DNA from: Deltaproteobacteria bacterium
Lineage (GTDB): Bacteria; JADJOY01
DNA length: 64,000 nucleotides
Direction of reading: 5' to 3'
NCBI GenBank assembly: GCA_016713535.1
Contig: JADJOY010000004.1
Span: 310,001 to 374,000, forward strand
Part shown: piece after piece, positions 45,597 through 55,474 of the stretch
Position numbering within the stretch: position 1 is the stretch's first letter
Layout of the letters: every line of letters begins with the position of its first letter
Notes under the pieces: model-generated
Told to the model about the DNA's origin: nothing
The model's database searches: none
What the model saw: only the letters and a program-made list of their open reading frames with translations
Translations under genes and position numbers: made by a program

Positions 45597-46996
45597 GGCA
45601 GCTCCACCCGCAAGAGCCCGGCGCTCGAGCCGACCAGCACCGCGTGATGCTCGGCGTCGTAGGTGAGGGCGCGCACCAGCTTGCCGACGAAGGTCTTCGC
45701 CACGCTGGCCCCGCTCTCGGCGTCCACCACGTAGAGGTAGCCGTCGTAGAACCCGCCGCACGCGATCCGCCCGGAGTCGCCGAGGTCGGCGATCGGGCGA
45801 ATGCCGGGTGCGACGCGCAGGCGGCGTTTCTCGGTCAGGGTCACCGGATCGAGCACGCGGATCACGGGCCTCATCATGTCCGCCACGTAGACCTCGCCGC
45901 GAGCCTCGGACACGCCGATCCCCATGCCCACCGCGAGCGGCCCCAGGTAAACGCGTACGTACGACCCGTCGGCGAGGTTCACCGACGACAGGAACCCGTC
46001 CGACGAGCGCGCCACCAGCCGGTCGGCCGACCACACCGGCGCCGCGGCGTCGGGGTGGTAGAGCCCGAGCGAGCGAGACGAGCGCACCGCGAGTGGGTCG
46101 GCGTCCACCTCCGTGAGGTGGCCGGACTCGTGGACCACGTGAAACCGCCGCCGCGTGGCGTCGAAGGCGCTCGCGAGCCCGAGGCCGTCCGGCAGGTCCA
46201 CGCCCGACACCGCCCCGCCCGCGAGCGGCGCGCAGAAGAGCCGCCCCTCGGAGTGGCCGCCCCGCTCGGTGCCGACCGCGCAGGCGCGCCCGGAGGCCGG
46301 GTCGTAGGTGAGGCTCTCGAGCCCGGGGTGGAGACAGACCCCGTCCGGCCACACCAGCGTGCACGCCTTCTCGCCGATCCCCGACGAGTTCGAGAACGCG
46401 GTGACGATCTTGTCGCCGACGTTCACGATCGAGCGCGGATCGGTGCGCCCGGTGGTGCTCGCGTCGACGAGGATCGTGACCCCCGGCTCGCGGCGCAGCC
46501 GCTCGGCCTGCGCTTCGAGGTCGTCCAGGTCGTACGAGTAGATGAAGCGGAACACCACCACCGGCCCGACCGCGATCGTGGTCGCGACAACCGCCAGCAC
46601 ACCGGCGATCGACGCGGCGCCAGAGTCGACCCGCCGCCCCGCACGCCAGAAGCCCAGCGCGGCCCACCACACCGGCACCGCCACCGCCGTCACGAGCAGC
46701 ACCTGGGCGCCAGCCGCGAGCACCATCGCGCTCGCGAGCACCCACGCGACGAAGCACGTGGCCGCTGCCACCACCACCGCCGCGCCGAGCTTCATCGCCG
46801 GCCACCGCCACGGCGTGGCCAGGTACGCGAGCCCGCCGCCTACTGTCGCGGCCACGAACCCCAGGTGCCACGGCGAGCCGAGGGTGCTGTAGACCGCGAG
46901 CACGGCGCCGAGCCCGGCCACGCCGAGCACCGACGCCGCGAGCACCCCCCGCAACCACCGCGGCGGCGCGACCGGCGCCACCTCCGCGGCCGCCAT
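45593..46996 (-). CDS. multi-span membrane protein with YVTN-like beta-propeller
   Basis: A 467-residue protein. The first 160 residues hold about five membrane helices (LRGVLAASVLGVAGLGAVLA, LLVTAVAVPVWWAALGFW, IAGVLAVVATTIAVGPVVVF). The rest is a soluble domain with propeller-type repeats (GRACAVGTERGGHSEGRLFC, RPVIRVLDPVTLTEKRRLRV, GGFYDGYLYVVDAESG). It is coupled by overlap to both neighbours. Function unrecognised. Confidence 0.7.
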   Translation of the reverse strand: MAAAEVAPVAPPRWLRGVLAASVLGVAGLGAVLAVYSTLGSPWHLGFVAATVGGGLAYLATPWRWPAMKLGAAVVVAAATCFVAWVLASAMVLAAGAQVLLVTAVAVPVWWAALGFWRAGRRVDSGAASIAGVLAVVATTIAVGPVVVFRFIYSYDLDDLEAQAERLRREPGVTILVDASTTGRTDPRSIVNVGDKIVTAFSNSSGIGEKACTLVWPDGVCLHPGLESLTYDPASGRACAVGTERGGHSEGRLFCAPLAGGAVSGVDLPDGLGLASAFDATRRRFHVVHESGHLTEVDADPLAVRSSRSLGLYHPDAAAPVWSADRLVARSSDGFLSSVNLADGSYVRVYLGPLAVGMGIGVSEARGEVYVADMMRPVIRVLDPVTLTEKRRLRVAPGIRPIADLGDSGRIACGGFYDGYLYVVDAESGASVAKTFVGKLVRALTYDAEHHAVLVGSSAGLLRVELP

Positions 46997-48955
46997 CAGT
47001 CGCTGGGGCCGATCAGCCCACCGCTACGCGCCATCCAGTAGAGGAAGAGGTAGTCGACGCCCGGCGTGGTGTCCGGGGCGACCGGTCCGGCGGTGATGTC
47101 GAGCGGTCCCGCGTTCCAGCGATAGGCGTCGACCGACGTCTCGACCATGCCGTGGCCGACGAGTCCCTGCATGCGGCCGGGGTTCGTGGTCCAGTCGAGC
47201 TTCCACGGCAGCGACGGGTAGGGCGAGAGCACCCAGTCGGCGCGGATGCGGTAGTCGACCGGATAGCTGTGCTTGGGGAACGGGAACGAGCGCAGGCCCC
47301 ACAGCGCCTGCTCGGTGGCTTCGGCCTGCTGGGCGGGATCGGTGAGCACGCCGAGACCCGCGGCGAGCGCGGCGTGGACCGGCATCTCGAGGGTCCGGAG
47401 CACCCGCCACGCCTCGCCGGAGGCGTTGCGCCAGACGTTGGAGAGGTTCACGTCGGCGGTGCGCGCGAGCAGCCACTGCTGGGTGAGGTGGCCGACCAGC
47501 GTCAAGTTGTTCCCGCTCCAGTCGCTGATGCCGTAGATGTAGATCGGGCCGCCGCCGATCCCGGCGTAGAGCGTGAGCAGCGGGTCGTTGAGGATCGCGA
47601 GCCCGGCCTCGACCTTGGCGGGGTCGTCGTTGGTGATCCCGGCGAAGATGAGCGCCTCGCCGGGGTCGCCGTCGGGGAAGAGCGGCGAGTTGTCGGGGTC
47701 GCGGCAGCCCTCGGCCGGGCGCGGGTTCGCGAACTCGCACAGGCTCAGCATCGCCAGCGCGTGCGCGGCGATCTCGGGGCGCAGCGGATCGTCCGCGGGG
47801 AGCGCGTCCCAGCCGGCGATCAGGCCGAGCTTGAGCCCGTGCCCCATGTCGTTGTTGCCGCCGGGCAGCCAGTCGAGGTGAGAACGCGCCGGTGCCCCGC
47901 ACCCAGCCGCCGAGCGGCGGCCCCGCGGCGCGCAGCGCGCGCGCGAAGTTGAGCGGATCGCCGGTGATGTCCATGAGCGTCATCAGCCCGCGCACCACCT
48001 TGCGCAGGTCGGCGAGCGCCTGGGGATCGCCGGTGGCCTTGTAGCGCTGCGCCTGGGTCCAGCCGTATTCGCCGGTCCACAGCGCGGCGTCGCCGTCGGG
48101 CTCCGGGTCGCCGTTGGGCGCCTTGTTCTCGACGATGCCGAACGGCGCGAGGAAGCGGTTCGAGGTGATGTCCTGGTAGTACTCGGCCTTGGCGGCGAAC
48201 GACGCGCGGAACGCGTTCGCACGGATCTCGGTCTCGGCGAGGCTGATCGGGTCGACCACCTTGTTCACCACCCGCAGCCGGTCGGGGTTGTCGCGGTAGT
48301 AGCCGAGGTCGGTCTGCTCGTGGACCATGGTGTGGACCGCGCGCTGGAACTCGGGGTGGGTGGTCCACGGTTGGACGGCCGGCAGCTCGTGGTAGGTCGC
48401 GAAGAGCTGGAACAGGAAGTCGCGCAGGAAGCCGGGCGGCTCGGGGTGGCTCTCGGCGACGGTGCGCCCCGAGACGAAGATCGGCTCGGCGTTGGTGGGG
48501 CCCACGTAGGTGGCGGTCTCGTCGATCGCGAAGCCCGGGTCGTCGTCGGCGGCGTAGTGAATCGTGAGTGCGTTGTTGGCGCCGAGGGTGACCGTGCCGA
48601 TCACCGCGAGCGGGGTAGCGTCGGCGGCGCCGCGGGTGAGCGAGCCGAGGGCCGGAATGAAGTCGGCGCGCGTCAGCTCGAAGGTGAGGAGCGGCGCGCC
48701 GCTCTCGCTTGCCACCGCCTTGCCCGTCCACGCGGTGTCGACGGCGCGGCCGTCGGCGTGGGTCACGTCTTCGAGGCTCGCGAGGCGGATCACCTCGAGG
48801 TTACCGCCGCCCAGGTCGCGGATCTCGAGCTGGCCGGTGAACGAGCCGAGCGCCGCGTCCTGGCCTTGGGTCTGCCACTCACCGGGAGTGATCGGGTTGC
48901 AGCCGGCGACGAGGCCGGCGAGGACGAGCACGAGCGCCAGGGAGGTGTTCTTCAT
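46996..48955 (-). CDS. large lipoprotein, frameshifted
   Basis: Signal peptide MKNTSLALVLVLAGLVAGC with lipobox VAGC (Cys 19). The N-terminal part is beta-rich; the later part (WNAGPLDITAGPVAPDTTPG, HALAMLSLCEFANPRP, TQQWLLARTADVNLSN) is helical and could be an alpha/alpha toroid. A one-base shift near 47880 separates the two halves; joined length is about 652 residues. No catalytic motif is recognised. First gene of the lipoprotein-propeller-radical-SAM operon; its stop shares one base with the next start. Confidence 0.65.
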
Positions 48956-49082
48956 GATCCGCCAATGGTGAGGAGAGGCTCATCGACGGTAGCACGCGGC
49001 CGACGCGCCGCGCCACGCGCGGCCAGGGGATCCGCGCGAGGTATACCGTGGTCGGACCGCGTGGGCGGACGAGGAGCGTGCG

Positions 49083-49943
49083 ATGGCGCGAGGGACGACG
49101 AAGTCGAAGGCGAAGCAGCAACCGTCCTCGGTGTGCCTGGTGACGGGGTGTGCGAGCGGCATCGGGCGGCATCTGGTGGGCGTGCTGGTGGAGCAGGGGC
49201 ACCGGGTGGTGGCGACCGACCTGACGCTCGCGGCGCTCAAGGGCGTCGCCAAGGCGGAGGGTTGGCCCGAGGAGCGGGTGCTGCTCAAGTCGCTCGACGT
49301 GCGCGACTCCGAGGCGTGGGATCGGGCGATCGAGTTCACGCTCTCGCGCTGCGGCGCGCTCGACGTGCTGCTCAACGTCGCGGGGTATCTCAAGCCCGGG
49401 TACATCCACGACACCGAGGCGATCGAGGTCCACAAGCACATCGACGTGAACACCAAGGGGGTCATTTTCGGTACCCGCGCCGCGGCGCGCGCGATGGTGC
49501 CGAAGCGGCACGGCCAGATCGTGAACATCGCGTCGCTGGCGGCGATCGCGCCGGTGCCCGGGCTCTGCCTCTACAGCGCCTCGAAGTTCGCGGTGCGTGG
49601 GTTCTCGCTCGCGGTGGCGCAAGAGCTCGCGCGCCACGACGTGGCCGTCACCACCGTCTGCCCGGACGCGGTGCAGACGCCCATGCTCGACCTCCAGGTG
49701 GACTACGAGGAGGCGGCGCTCACGTTCTCGGGCGACCGCGTCCTCACCGTCGACGACGTGGCGCAGGCGATCCTGCGCGCGCTCGAGGAGAAGCCGATGG
49801 AGGTGCTGATCCCGATGGGGCGCGCCTCGCTCGCCAAGGTGGTGAGCGCGTTCCCGCAGATCGCCGGGCGGGTCCAGCCGCTGCTCGCCCGCAAGGGCAT
49901 CGCGAGCCAGAAGAAGGTGAAGCGAGGCCGCCGCAGCGCGTGA
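49083..49943 (+). CDS. short-chain dehydrogenase/reductase
   Basis: A 286-residue classical SDR. The cofactor motif is TGCASGIG (residues 21-28), with VATDLTLAAL suggesting NAD(H) preference. NVAGYLKPG, the catalytic SIASLAAIA-type Ser region, and YSASK (Tyr-Lys, about 162-166) are present. A basic N-terminal leader and a basic C-terminal tail (KKVKRGRRSA) are unusual. Substrate unknown; it stands alone between divergent and convergent neighbours. Confidence 0.92.
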   Translation: MARGTTKSKAKQQPSSVCLVTGCASGIGRHLVGVLVEQGHRVVATDLTLAALKGVAKAEGWPEERVLLKSLDVRDSEAWDRAIEFTLSRCGALDVLLNVAGYLKPGYIHDTEAIEVHKHIDVNTKGVIFGTRAAARAMVPKRHGQIVNIASLAAIAPVPGLCLYSASKFAVRGFSLAVAQELARHDVAVTTVCPDAVQTPMLDLQVDYEEAALTFSGDRVLTVDDVAQAILRALEEKPMEVLIPMGRASLAKVVSAFPQIAGRVQPLLARKGIASQKKVKRGRRSA

Positions 49944-50008
49944 GCGCGGGAGGCGCGACGCCGGGCGCCCGACGGAGCGGGCGCGCTCCAGCCGAGGCCC
50001 CCCGAGGA

Positions 50009-50860
50009 TCACGCCGTCAGCTTGTAGATGTTGACCGGTGAGTAGACCCGCGCGAGCTCGGGGATCTCGTCCTGGAGCGCGAGCGGCTCGAAGCGCTCGA
50101 TCCTGGTGAAGCCGGCGGCGCGATAAGCGCTCTCGGCGGTGGCGGCGTCCGGGAACGGGTCGCGGACACCCTGGCCGCGGGTGAGCACGCCGATCAGCGA
50201 GCGCAGCACCTGGCTCGCGCGCCCCACTGCGGCTTGCGCGTCGGCGAGGTGCGAGTCGAACACGAACACGCCGCCGCTCGGCGCGAGCGCGGCGCGCACG
50301 CTCGTGAGCAGCGCCACGCGCTGGGGTAGCGTCAGGTAGCCGAGCAACCCCTCGGCGACGACCGCGGGCCGCTCGGCGCCCTCGAGCAGCGCGCCGAGGC
50401 GCTCGCCGAAGCGCGGATCGACCACGTCGAGGGCGTGATGCGAGAGCCGCTCGCCGAGGCGCTCGCGCAGCGCCGCGGGCGCGCGCTCCTCGATCAGCGC
50501 GCGCTTGGCGGCGAGCATGTGCGGCAAATCGATCTCGAGATAGCGCACTCCCCGATCGGCGGCCCACGTGGTGCCGCGCCGCGACAGCCCCGCGCCGATC
50601 TCGGCGATGCGATCGGGCGCGTGGCGGTCGAGCGTCCAGTCGATCACGCGATGGCGGTGGCCCAGGTACTGCGCCATCGTCGGCACTGCGCCGCGCACCC
50701 GCACGCTCCACTCGATCGTGAGGCGCAGCGCCCAGAAGAGCCGCGCGCCGCGCGCCGTCGCGTAGAGGTGCGCGTACGGCAGCCCGAGGTGGTGCCAGGT
50801 GTAGGCGGTGAAGTGAGCGGTGGGGGCGATGCGCTCGTGACGGTCGCGGGCGGGGCTCAT
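50009..50860 (-). CDS. SAM-dependent methyltransferase, leucine-carboxyl/PPM1-like (COG3315)
   Basis: About 283 residues from ATG 50860; a GTG five codons earlier is also possible. The SAM site is RIAEIGAGLSRRG (about 88-100), then RYLEIDLPHMLAAKRAL and VVAEGLLGYLTLPQRVALL, a pattern typical of the COG3315 family of O-methyltransferases. Substrate unknown. Confidence 0.82.
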   Translation of the reverse strand: MSPARDRHERIAPTAHFTAYTWHHLGLPYAHLYATARGARLFWALRLTIEWSVRVRGAVPTMAQYLGHRHRVIDWTLDRHAPDRIAEIGAGLSRRGTTWAADRGVRYLEIDLPHMLAAKRALIEERAPAALRERLGERLSHHALDVVDPRFGERLGALLEGAERPAVVAEGLLGYLTLPQRVALLTSVRAALAPSGGVFVFDSHLADAQAAVGRASQVLRSLIGVLTRGQGVRDPFPDAATAESAYRAAGFTRIERFEPLALQDEIPELARVYSPVNIYKLTA

Positions 50861-50982
50861 GGGTGGCTCGGTCACCCGGGGGAATCCGGGAGGCGCATGC
50901 TATTTAAGACGCCCGCGCGCCTGCTGGCTCGCCGTCGCGGCGGCCGGCGAGCGGCCCGCTCGGTCGCGCGCAAGGAAACTCG

Positions 50983-53699
50983 GTGCAGCACCTGGGCCTC
51001 TTCGCAGCGCTGCCCTCGCCCTTCGCGCTGCCACTGCTGATCGGCGTGACGTGGCTGGTGGGGCGGCCGTTCACGTCCGCGGTGCGCGCAGCGCTGCCGG
51101 CGTCGCGCGCCGAGCGGGCGCTCGTCGACCTGGTGGCGGGCGTGCTCGTGGTGTCGTGGCTCGGTACCGTGCTGGCGGTGCTCGCGCTCTTCCGGTGGTG
51201 GTGGTTCGCCGCGGTGTGGGGCGCGGCGGCGCTCGCCGCCACCCGCGCGGCGAGCCTGCGACGGCCGGCTGCCCGCGGCGCCGCGCCGGTCGGCGCGAGG
51301 CCGCGGGCCGCCGACGTCACCGAGGCGCTGGCGTGCGCCGCGCTGCTCGGCTTCGCGGCCTGGCTCGCGTGCGCGCCGAGCGAGACCTTCTTCCTCCAGG
51401 ACGACGCGAGCGTCTACACGATCGGTGGGATCCACCTCGCCGAGAGCGGCTGGCTCTTCGCCGCCGCGCCGCCACCCCCGGGCGAGCACGCGCTGGTCCA
51501 GCGTGGCCTCCACCTGGTCGACCTGCTCGCGCAGCTCACGCCGCACTTCGGGCCGTTTTACTCGTGGCTCGCCGGGATCGACACGCTCGAGATCGGCTTC
51601 CTGCCGCTCGCCAAGGTGTGGCCAGCGTGGGCGACGTGGTGGCTGGGGCCGGCGCGTGCGGTGTGGGCGACCCCGCTGCTCGCGTGGGTGGCGGTGGCGG
51701 TGCTGCTCGCGTGGTGGCGGCGCGCGCTCGGGCGCGTCGCGGGGTGGCTCGCGGTGCTCGCGCTGGTGGTGTCCTTTCCGCAGATCTGGTTCGCGCGCTA
51801 TCCGCTCTCGGAGGTCCCCGCGCAGGCGCTGCTCGCGAGCGCGCTGTGGCTCGGGCGCTGGGCGCGCGCGCTCGGCGACGAGGGGGCAGGCGCGGCGGCT
51901 CGCGAAGGCGCCGCGCCAGGCACCCTCGCCGTCGCGAGCGCCGCGGCCCTGGCCGCGCTCACGATGCTGCGCCTCGAGGGGTTGGCGCTCGGCGCGCTGG
52001 TGGGCGCGGTGCTGACGCTCGGGTGGTGGCGCGAGCGGCGGCGAGCACCGCTGGTGGTCGCGTGGTGGGCGACGTTCGCGCCGCTCGCCGCGGTGGCCGC
52101 GCTCGCGGTCGCGATCGCCAACCGCCACTACGTGTTCGTGCAGAGCGTGATCGCGGCGCCGCCGTCGCTCGGGCGCGGGATGATGGCGGCGGGGCTGATG
52201 GGTGTGGCGGGGGCGTGGTGGCTCGCGCGCGAGGTGGTGCGCGATCGCGAGCGGATCGCGCGGGGCGCGACCGCGGCGGCGCGCTGGCTACCGCTCGCGG
52301 GCGGGGTGGCGTGGCGCGCGTGGCCGGCGCTCGCGACGCTCGATCGGGTGCGCCATCCCTACGGCTGGTCGCAGGCGGCGGCGATCGCGCTCTACTGGCT
52401 GCCGAGCGGGCTCGCGCTCAGCGTCGCGGGGCTCGCTGCGCTGGCGTGGCGCGATCGTCGCGGCGCCGAGCCCGAGCTGGTGGCGCTCTCGGCGCTCGCG
52501 GCGGCGCTCGCGCTCTTCACGGTGTGGAAGCCGCTCGTCAGCAGCGCGCAGCCGTGGGCGATGCGGCGCATGGTGCCGTGCGTGATGCCGGCGCTGGCGC
52601 TCGGTCTCGCGGCACCGGCGGCGGTGGCGCTCGAGCTCGCGGCGCGCGCCGCGCGGGCGGGTGGTGCGGCGACGCGGCTACGCCGCGCGGCGCTGGTCGT
52701 GACGGCGGCGCTGGCCGTCGTCGGAGGCGCTGCGCAGCTCGGCGCGATCGGCCGGCTCGGGTTCGTGTGGCTGCATCGCGACTGGGCAGGTGTCTTCGAC
52801 CAGCTCGCCGGCACCGCGGCGCTCTTCCCGCGCGACGCCTTGGTCTTCGTCGAGGCCGGACCGGTCGGTGCCCGGCTCACGCCGGCGCTGCGCTTCGTGT
52901 TCGGCGTGGACGCGCGTCCGCTGCCCGTCGACCCCCGCAATCACCTCACGTGGGTGGCGCTCGACGAGGTCCTCGACGACGCGGCCGAGCGCGAGCGGCC
53001 GCTCTTCTTCGCCGCCACCGGCGAGGGCAGCAGGTGGGCGACCGACCGCTGGAGCTCAAGGTGTTTCGGACCGCCGAGCTGGTGGCACCGGTGCTTCGCC
53101 AGCAGCCGCGCGCGCGGCCCGACGCGCGCGCGATCGCCGAGCGGCGGATCTGGCGCGATGTGTATCGCGTCCTGCCGACCAGCGCCGCGGCGACGGCGGC
53201 ACGAGTCACGAAGCTGCCGATCGAGGTGCCGCTCGGCGCCGGAAGCTACCCATTCCTGGGTGCGGGGTGGCGACCCTTCGAGCGCCGCGACGACGAGACC
53301 GTGGCGCGCTGGACCACCGGCGACGGGCGGGTCGCGGTCGCCTGGCCGCGGCGCGCCGCGAGTGGCGTGGCGCCCGAGCCCGAGCGCGACCTGTGCGTGG
53401 CGCTCGATTGGTCCGGCTATCGCGCCTCGGGGAACCCGCCCCACGTATCGGTCGAGGTGGAGGGGCGGATCGTGTTCGAGGGCGAGACGCCGCCCGGCGC
53501 CGAGGTCCACCACCTGCGGCTGCCGGTGCGCGGTCTGGTCGACGACGGCGATGGGCGACTCTCGCTCGCGCTCCAGAGCAGCGTGTGGAGCCCCGCGGCG
53601 ACGGGCGCGGGCGAGGACCGCCGCCTGCTCGGGCTCCTGGTGTCGCGGGTCGCGCTGCTGCCGCTGGGCGAGTGCGCCGCGGAGGCCGCGGTGTGGTGA
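50983..53699 (+). CDS. polytopic membrane glycosyltransferase-like protein, frameshifted
   Basis: Begins MQHLGLFAALPSPFALPLLI after AAGGA. At least twelve hydrophobic helices span residues 10-590. The loop SETFFLQDDASVYTIGG after the third helix carries an acidic pair like the catalytic loop of GT-C (PMT/ArnT, GT39/83) enzymes, and RYPLSEVPAQALL follows. Near 53045 the frame shifts and continues as PLELKVFRTAELVAPVLRQ, leading to a soluble beta-rich C-terminal domain (LPIEVPLGAGSYPFLG...AEAAVW). Joined length is about 905 residues. GT-C membership is an inference from topology and the DD loop. Confidence 0.6.
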
Positions 53700-54174
53700 A
53701 ACGAGGCCAGAAGGGGGCCGGAGAGTGGCCTGAAGCCGGCCCCGGCCGGCCGCCCGGGGCGCCCGGATCGAGCGTACCGCTAGTGAAAAGTGGCAGGATT
53801 CATTGCCGGTGCAGAAGTCGAGCAAGGTCGAAGCGCCGCGGGGGCGGAGCCCCCGCGCTACGAAAGCCATCGTAGCGACGGGGGTTCCATCCCCCGTCGC
53901 CGGGCCTCGCGCTTCCGTGAGCGCCCAGGGGGAAGGATTCACAGGCTCAGCGCGACGCCGCGAGCGCGAGCCGAGTGCCTCGGGGTGGGCCCCGCCCGGA
54001 TCCAGGAAGCCGTTGGCCGAGCGGAGACACGATCGGCACGCGCCACCGGCGCGCGGCGCGTTGCCGCGCCGGATGGGGGGTGGGGTCTTGGAAAGACCCC
54101 GAGAAACATCGACAGGTTGCCCCCCGAGTTGCAGCGCAACTCGAGGGGCAACCTGTTAACCTCGACCGCTTCCC
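53700..54174. repeat. intergenic region with REP-like palindromes and hairpins
   Basis: No gene supported. It holds a REP-like hairpin GCGGGGGCGGAGCCCCCGC plus GCTACG tail (53838-53862), a perfect GCGACGGGGG/CCCCCGTCGC stem (53875-53900), GGGGTCTT/AAGACCCC (54082-54100) and the long hairpin at 54112-54156. Confidence 0.7.
54112..54156 (+). promoter_or_regulatory. 20-bp-arm hairpin in the purC leader
   Basis: Arms ACAGGTTGCCCCCCGAGTTG (54112-54131) and CAACTCGAGGGGCAACCTGT (54137-54156) pair with one mismatch around a 5-nt loop, ending 18 nt before the purC ATG. It could be an attenuator or transcription end; no ribosome site is visible between it and the ATG and no T-tract follows. Confidence 0.55.
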
Positions 54175-55077
54175 ATGTCGGGACTCGAAGAGGACTCGAT
54201 GGAAGCGATCGTTCAATCCAACGTCCCCGGCCTCGTGCTCGCATTCCGCGGCAAGGTCCGTGACGTCTACGACCTCGGTGACCGCTTGGTCATCGTCGCC
54301 ACCGACCGCATCTCGGCGTTCGACGTGGTGCTCCCCACCCCCATCCCCGGCAAGGGCTGGGTGCTCACCAGCTCGAACTTCTGGTTCGAGCACCTGAAGG
54401 ACGTGGTGCCGAACCACCTCACCGGGCGCCCGCTCTCCGACGTCGTGAGCGACCCCGCCGCGCTCGCCGCCATCGACGGCCGCGCCGTGCTGGTGCACAA
54501 GTGCGAGCCGCTCAAGGTCGAGGCGATCGTGCGCGGCTATCTCGCGGGCTCGGGGTGGTCCGAGTACAAGAAGAAGGGGACCGTGTGCGGCATCCCCCTC
54601 CCCGCGGGGCTCACCGAGTCGGCTCGGCTGCCGGAGCCGATCTTCACGCCCTCGACCAAGGCGCCCGCCGGCCAGCACGACGAGAACATCACCTTCGAGC
54701 AGGCGCAGGAGATCGTGGGCGCCGAGCTCACGAAGAAGGTGCGCGACGTCTCGATCGAGCTCTACGAGCGCGCCGCGGCGTGGGCCGAGCCGCGCGGCAT
54801 CCTGCTCGCCGACACCAAGTTCGAGTTCGGCCTGCGCAACGGTGAGCTGACCCTCATGGACGAGGCGCTCACCCCCGACTCGTCGCGCTTCTGGCCCAAG
54901 GACGTCTACCAGCCGGGGCGCGCGCAGCCCTCGTTCGACAAGCAGTTCGTGCGCGACTGGCTGAACGGCGTCGGATGGGATCACACCCCGCCGGCCCCCG
55001 AGCTGCCGGCCGAGATCGTGACTCAGACCGCCGCCAAGTACCGCGAGGCGCTAGACCGGCTGGCCGTGCGCGGCTGA
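54175..55077 (+). CDS. purC: SAICAR synthetase
   Basis: A 300-residue enzyme joining CAIR and aspartate in purine synthesis, of the longer yeast/Ade1-like type. Motifs: GKVRDVYDLGDRLVIVATDR (ATP loop, residues 26-45), SAFD, RGYLAGSGWSEYKKKG, and LLADTKFEFG with LMDEALTPDSSRFWP. The frame is intact. The ATG at 54175 is used; an in-frame ATG eight codons on (MEAIVQSN) fits the conserved domain equally well. It is apart from purD and purH, and strong hairpins precede it. Confidence 0.97.
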   Translation: MSGLEEDSMEAIVQSNVPGLVLAFRGKVRDVYDLGDRLVIVATDRISAFDVVLPTPIPGKGWVLTSSNFWFEHLKDVVPNHLTGRPLSDVVSDPAALAAIDGRAVLVHKCEPLKVEAIVRGYLAGSGWSEYKKKGTVCGIPLPAGLTESARLPEPIFTPSTKAPAGQHDENITFEQAQEIVGAELTKKVRDVSIELYERAAAWAEPRGILLADTKFEFGLRNGELTLMDEALTPDSSRFWPKDVYQPGRAQPSFDKQFVRDWLNGVGWDHTPPAPELPAEIVTQTAAKYREALDRLAVRG

Positions 55078-55098
55078 GTCTCTCCTCGCGAGGTCGCC

Positions 55099-55458
55099 AT
55101 GAAGCCGTCGATCACGTCGTTCGAGCAGTTCTGGCCGTACTATGTGGGCGCGCACAAGGATCCCCTCAATCGCTTCCTCCATTACGTCGGGACCGCGTGC
55201 GGGGTGCTGGCGCTGGCCGTGGGCGTCCTCAGCTTGAGCCCCGGCTTCGTGGTGGTGGCACCGATCCTCGGTTACGGACCGGCGTGGGTGGGGCACGGCT
55301 TGATCGAGGGCAACCGCCCGGCGACCTGGGACTTCCCGTCGTGGTCGCTGCGCGCCGACTTCAAGATGCTGGGCCTCGCGCTCAGGGGCCGCATGGGCGG
55401 CGAGATGATCCGCCTGTGTGGCGTGGCGGTGCCGATGCAGCGCGAGACGTACCGTTGA
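55099..55458 (+). CDS. DUF962/Mpo1-like membrane protein
   Basis: A 119-residue protein with family motifs YVGAHKDPLNRFLHYVGT (His ligands) and GHGLIEGNRPATW, plus two to three helices between. Yeast Mpo1 is an Fe2+-dependent dioxygenase in 2-hydroxy fatty acid alpha-oxidation; the conserved His residues suggest similar chemistry. It starts 21 bp after purC. Confidence 0.88.
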   Translation: MKPSITSFEQFWPYYVGAHKDPLNRFLHYVGTACGVLALAVGVLSLSPGFVVVAPILGYGPAWVGHGLIEGNRPATWDFPSWSLRADFKMLGLALRGRMGGEMIRLCGVAVPMQRETYR

Positions 55459-55474
55459 AAGCGGGGCGAGAGCG

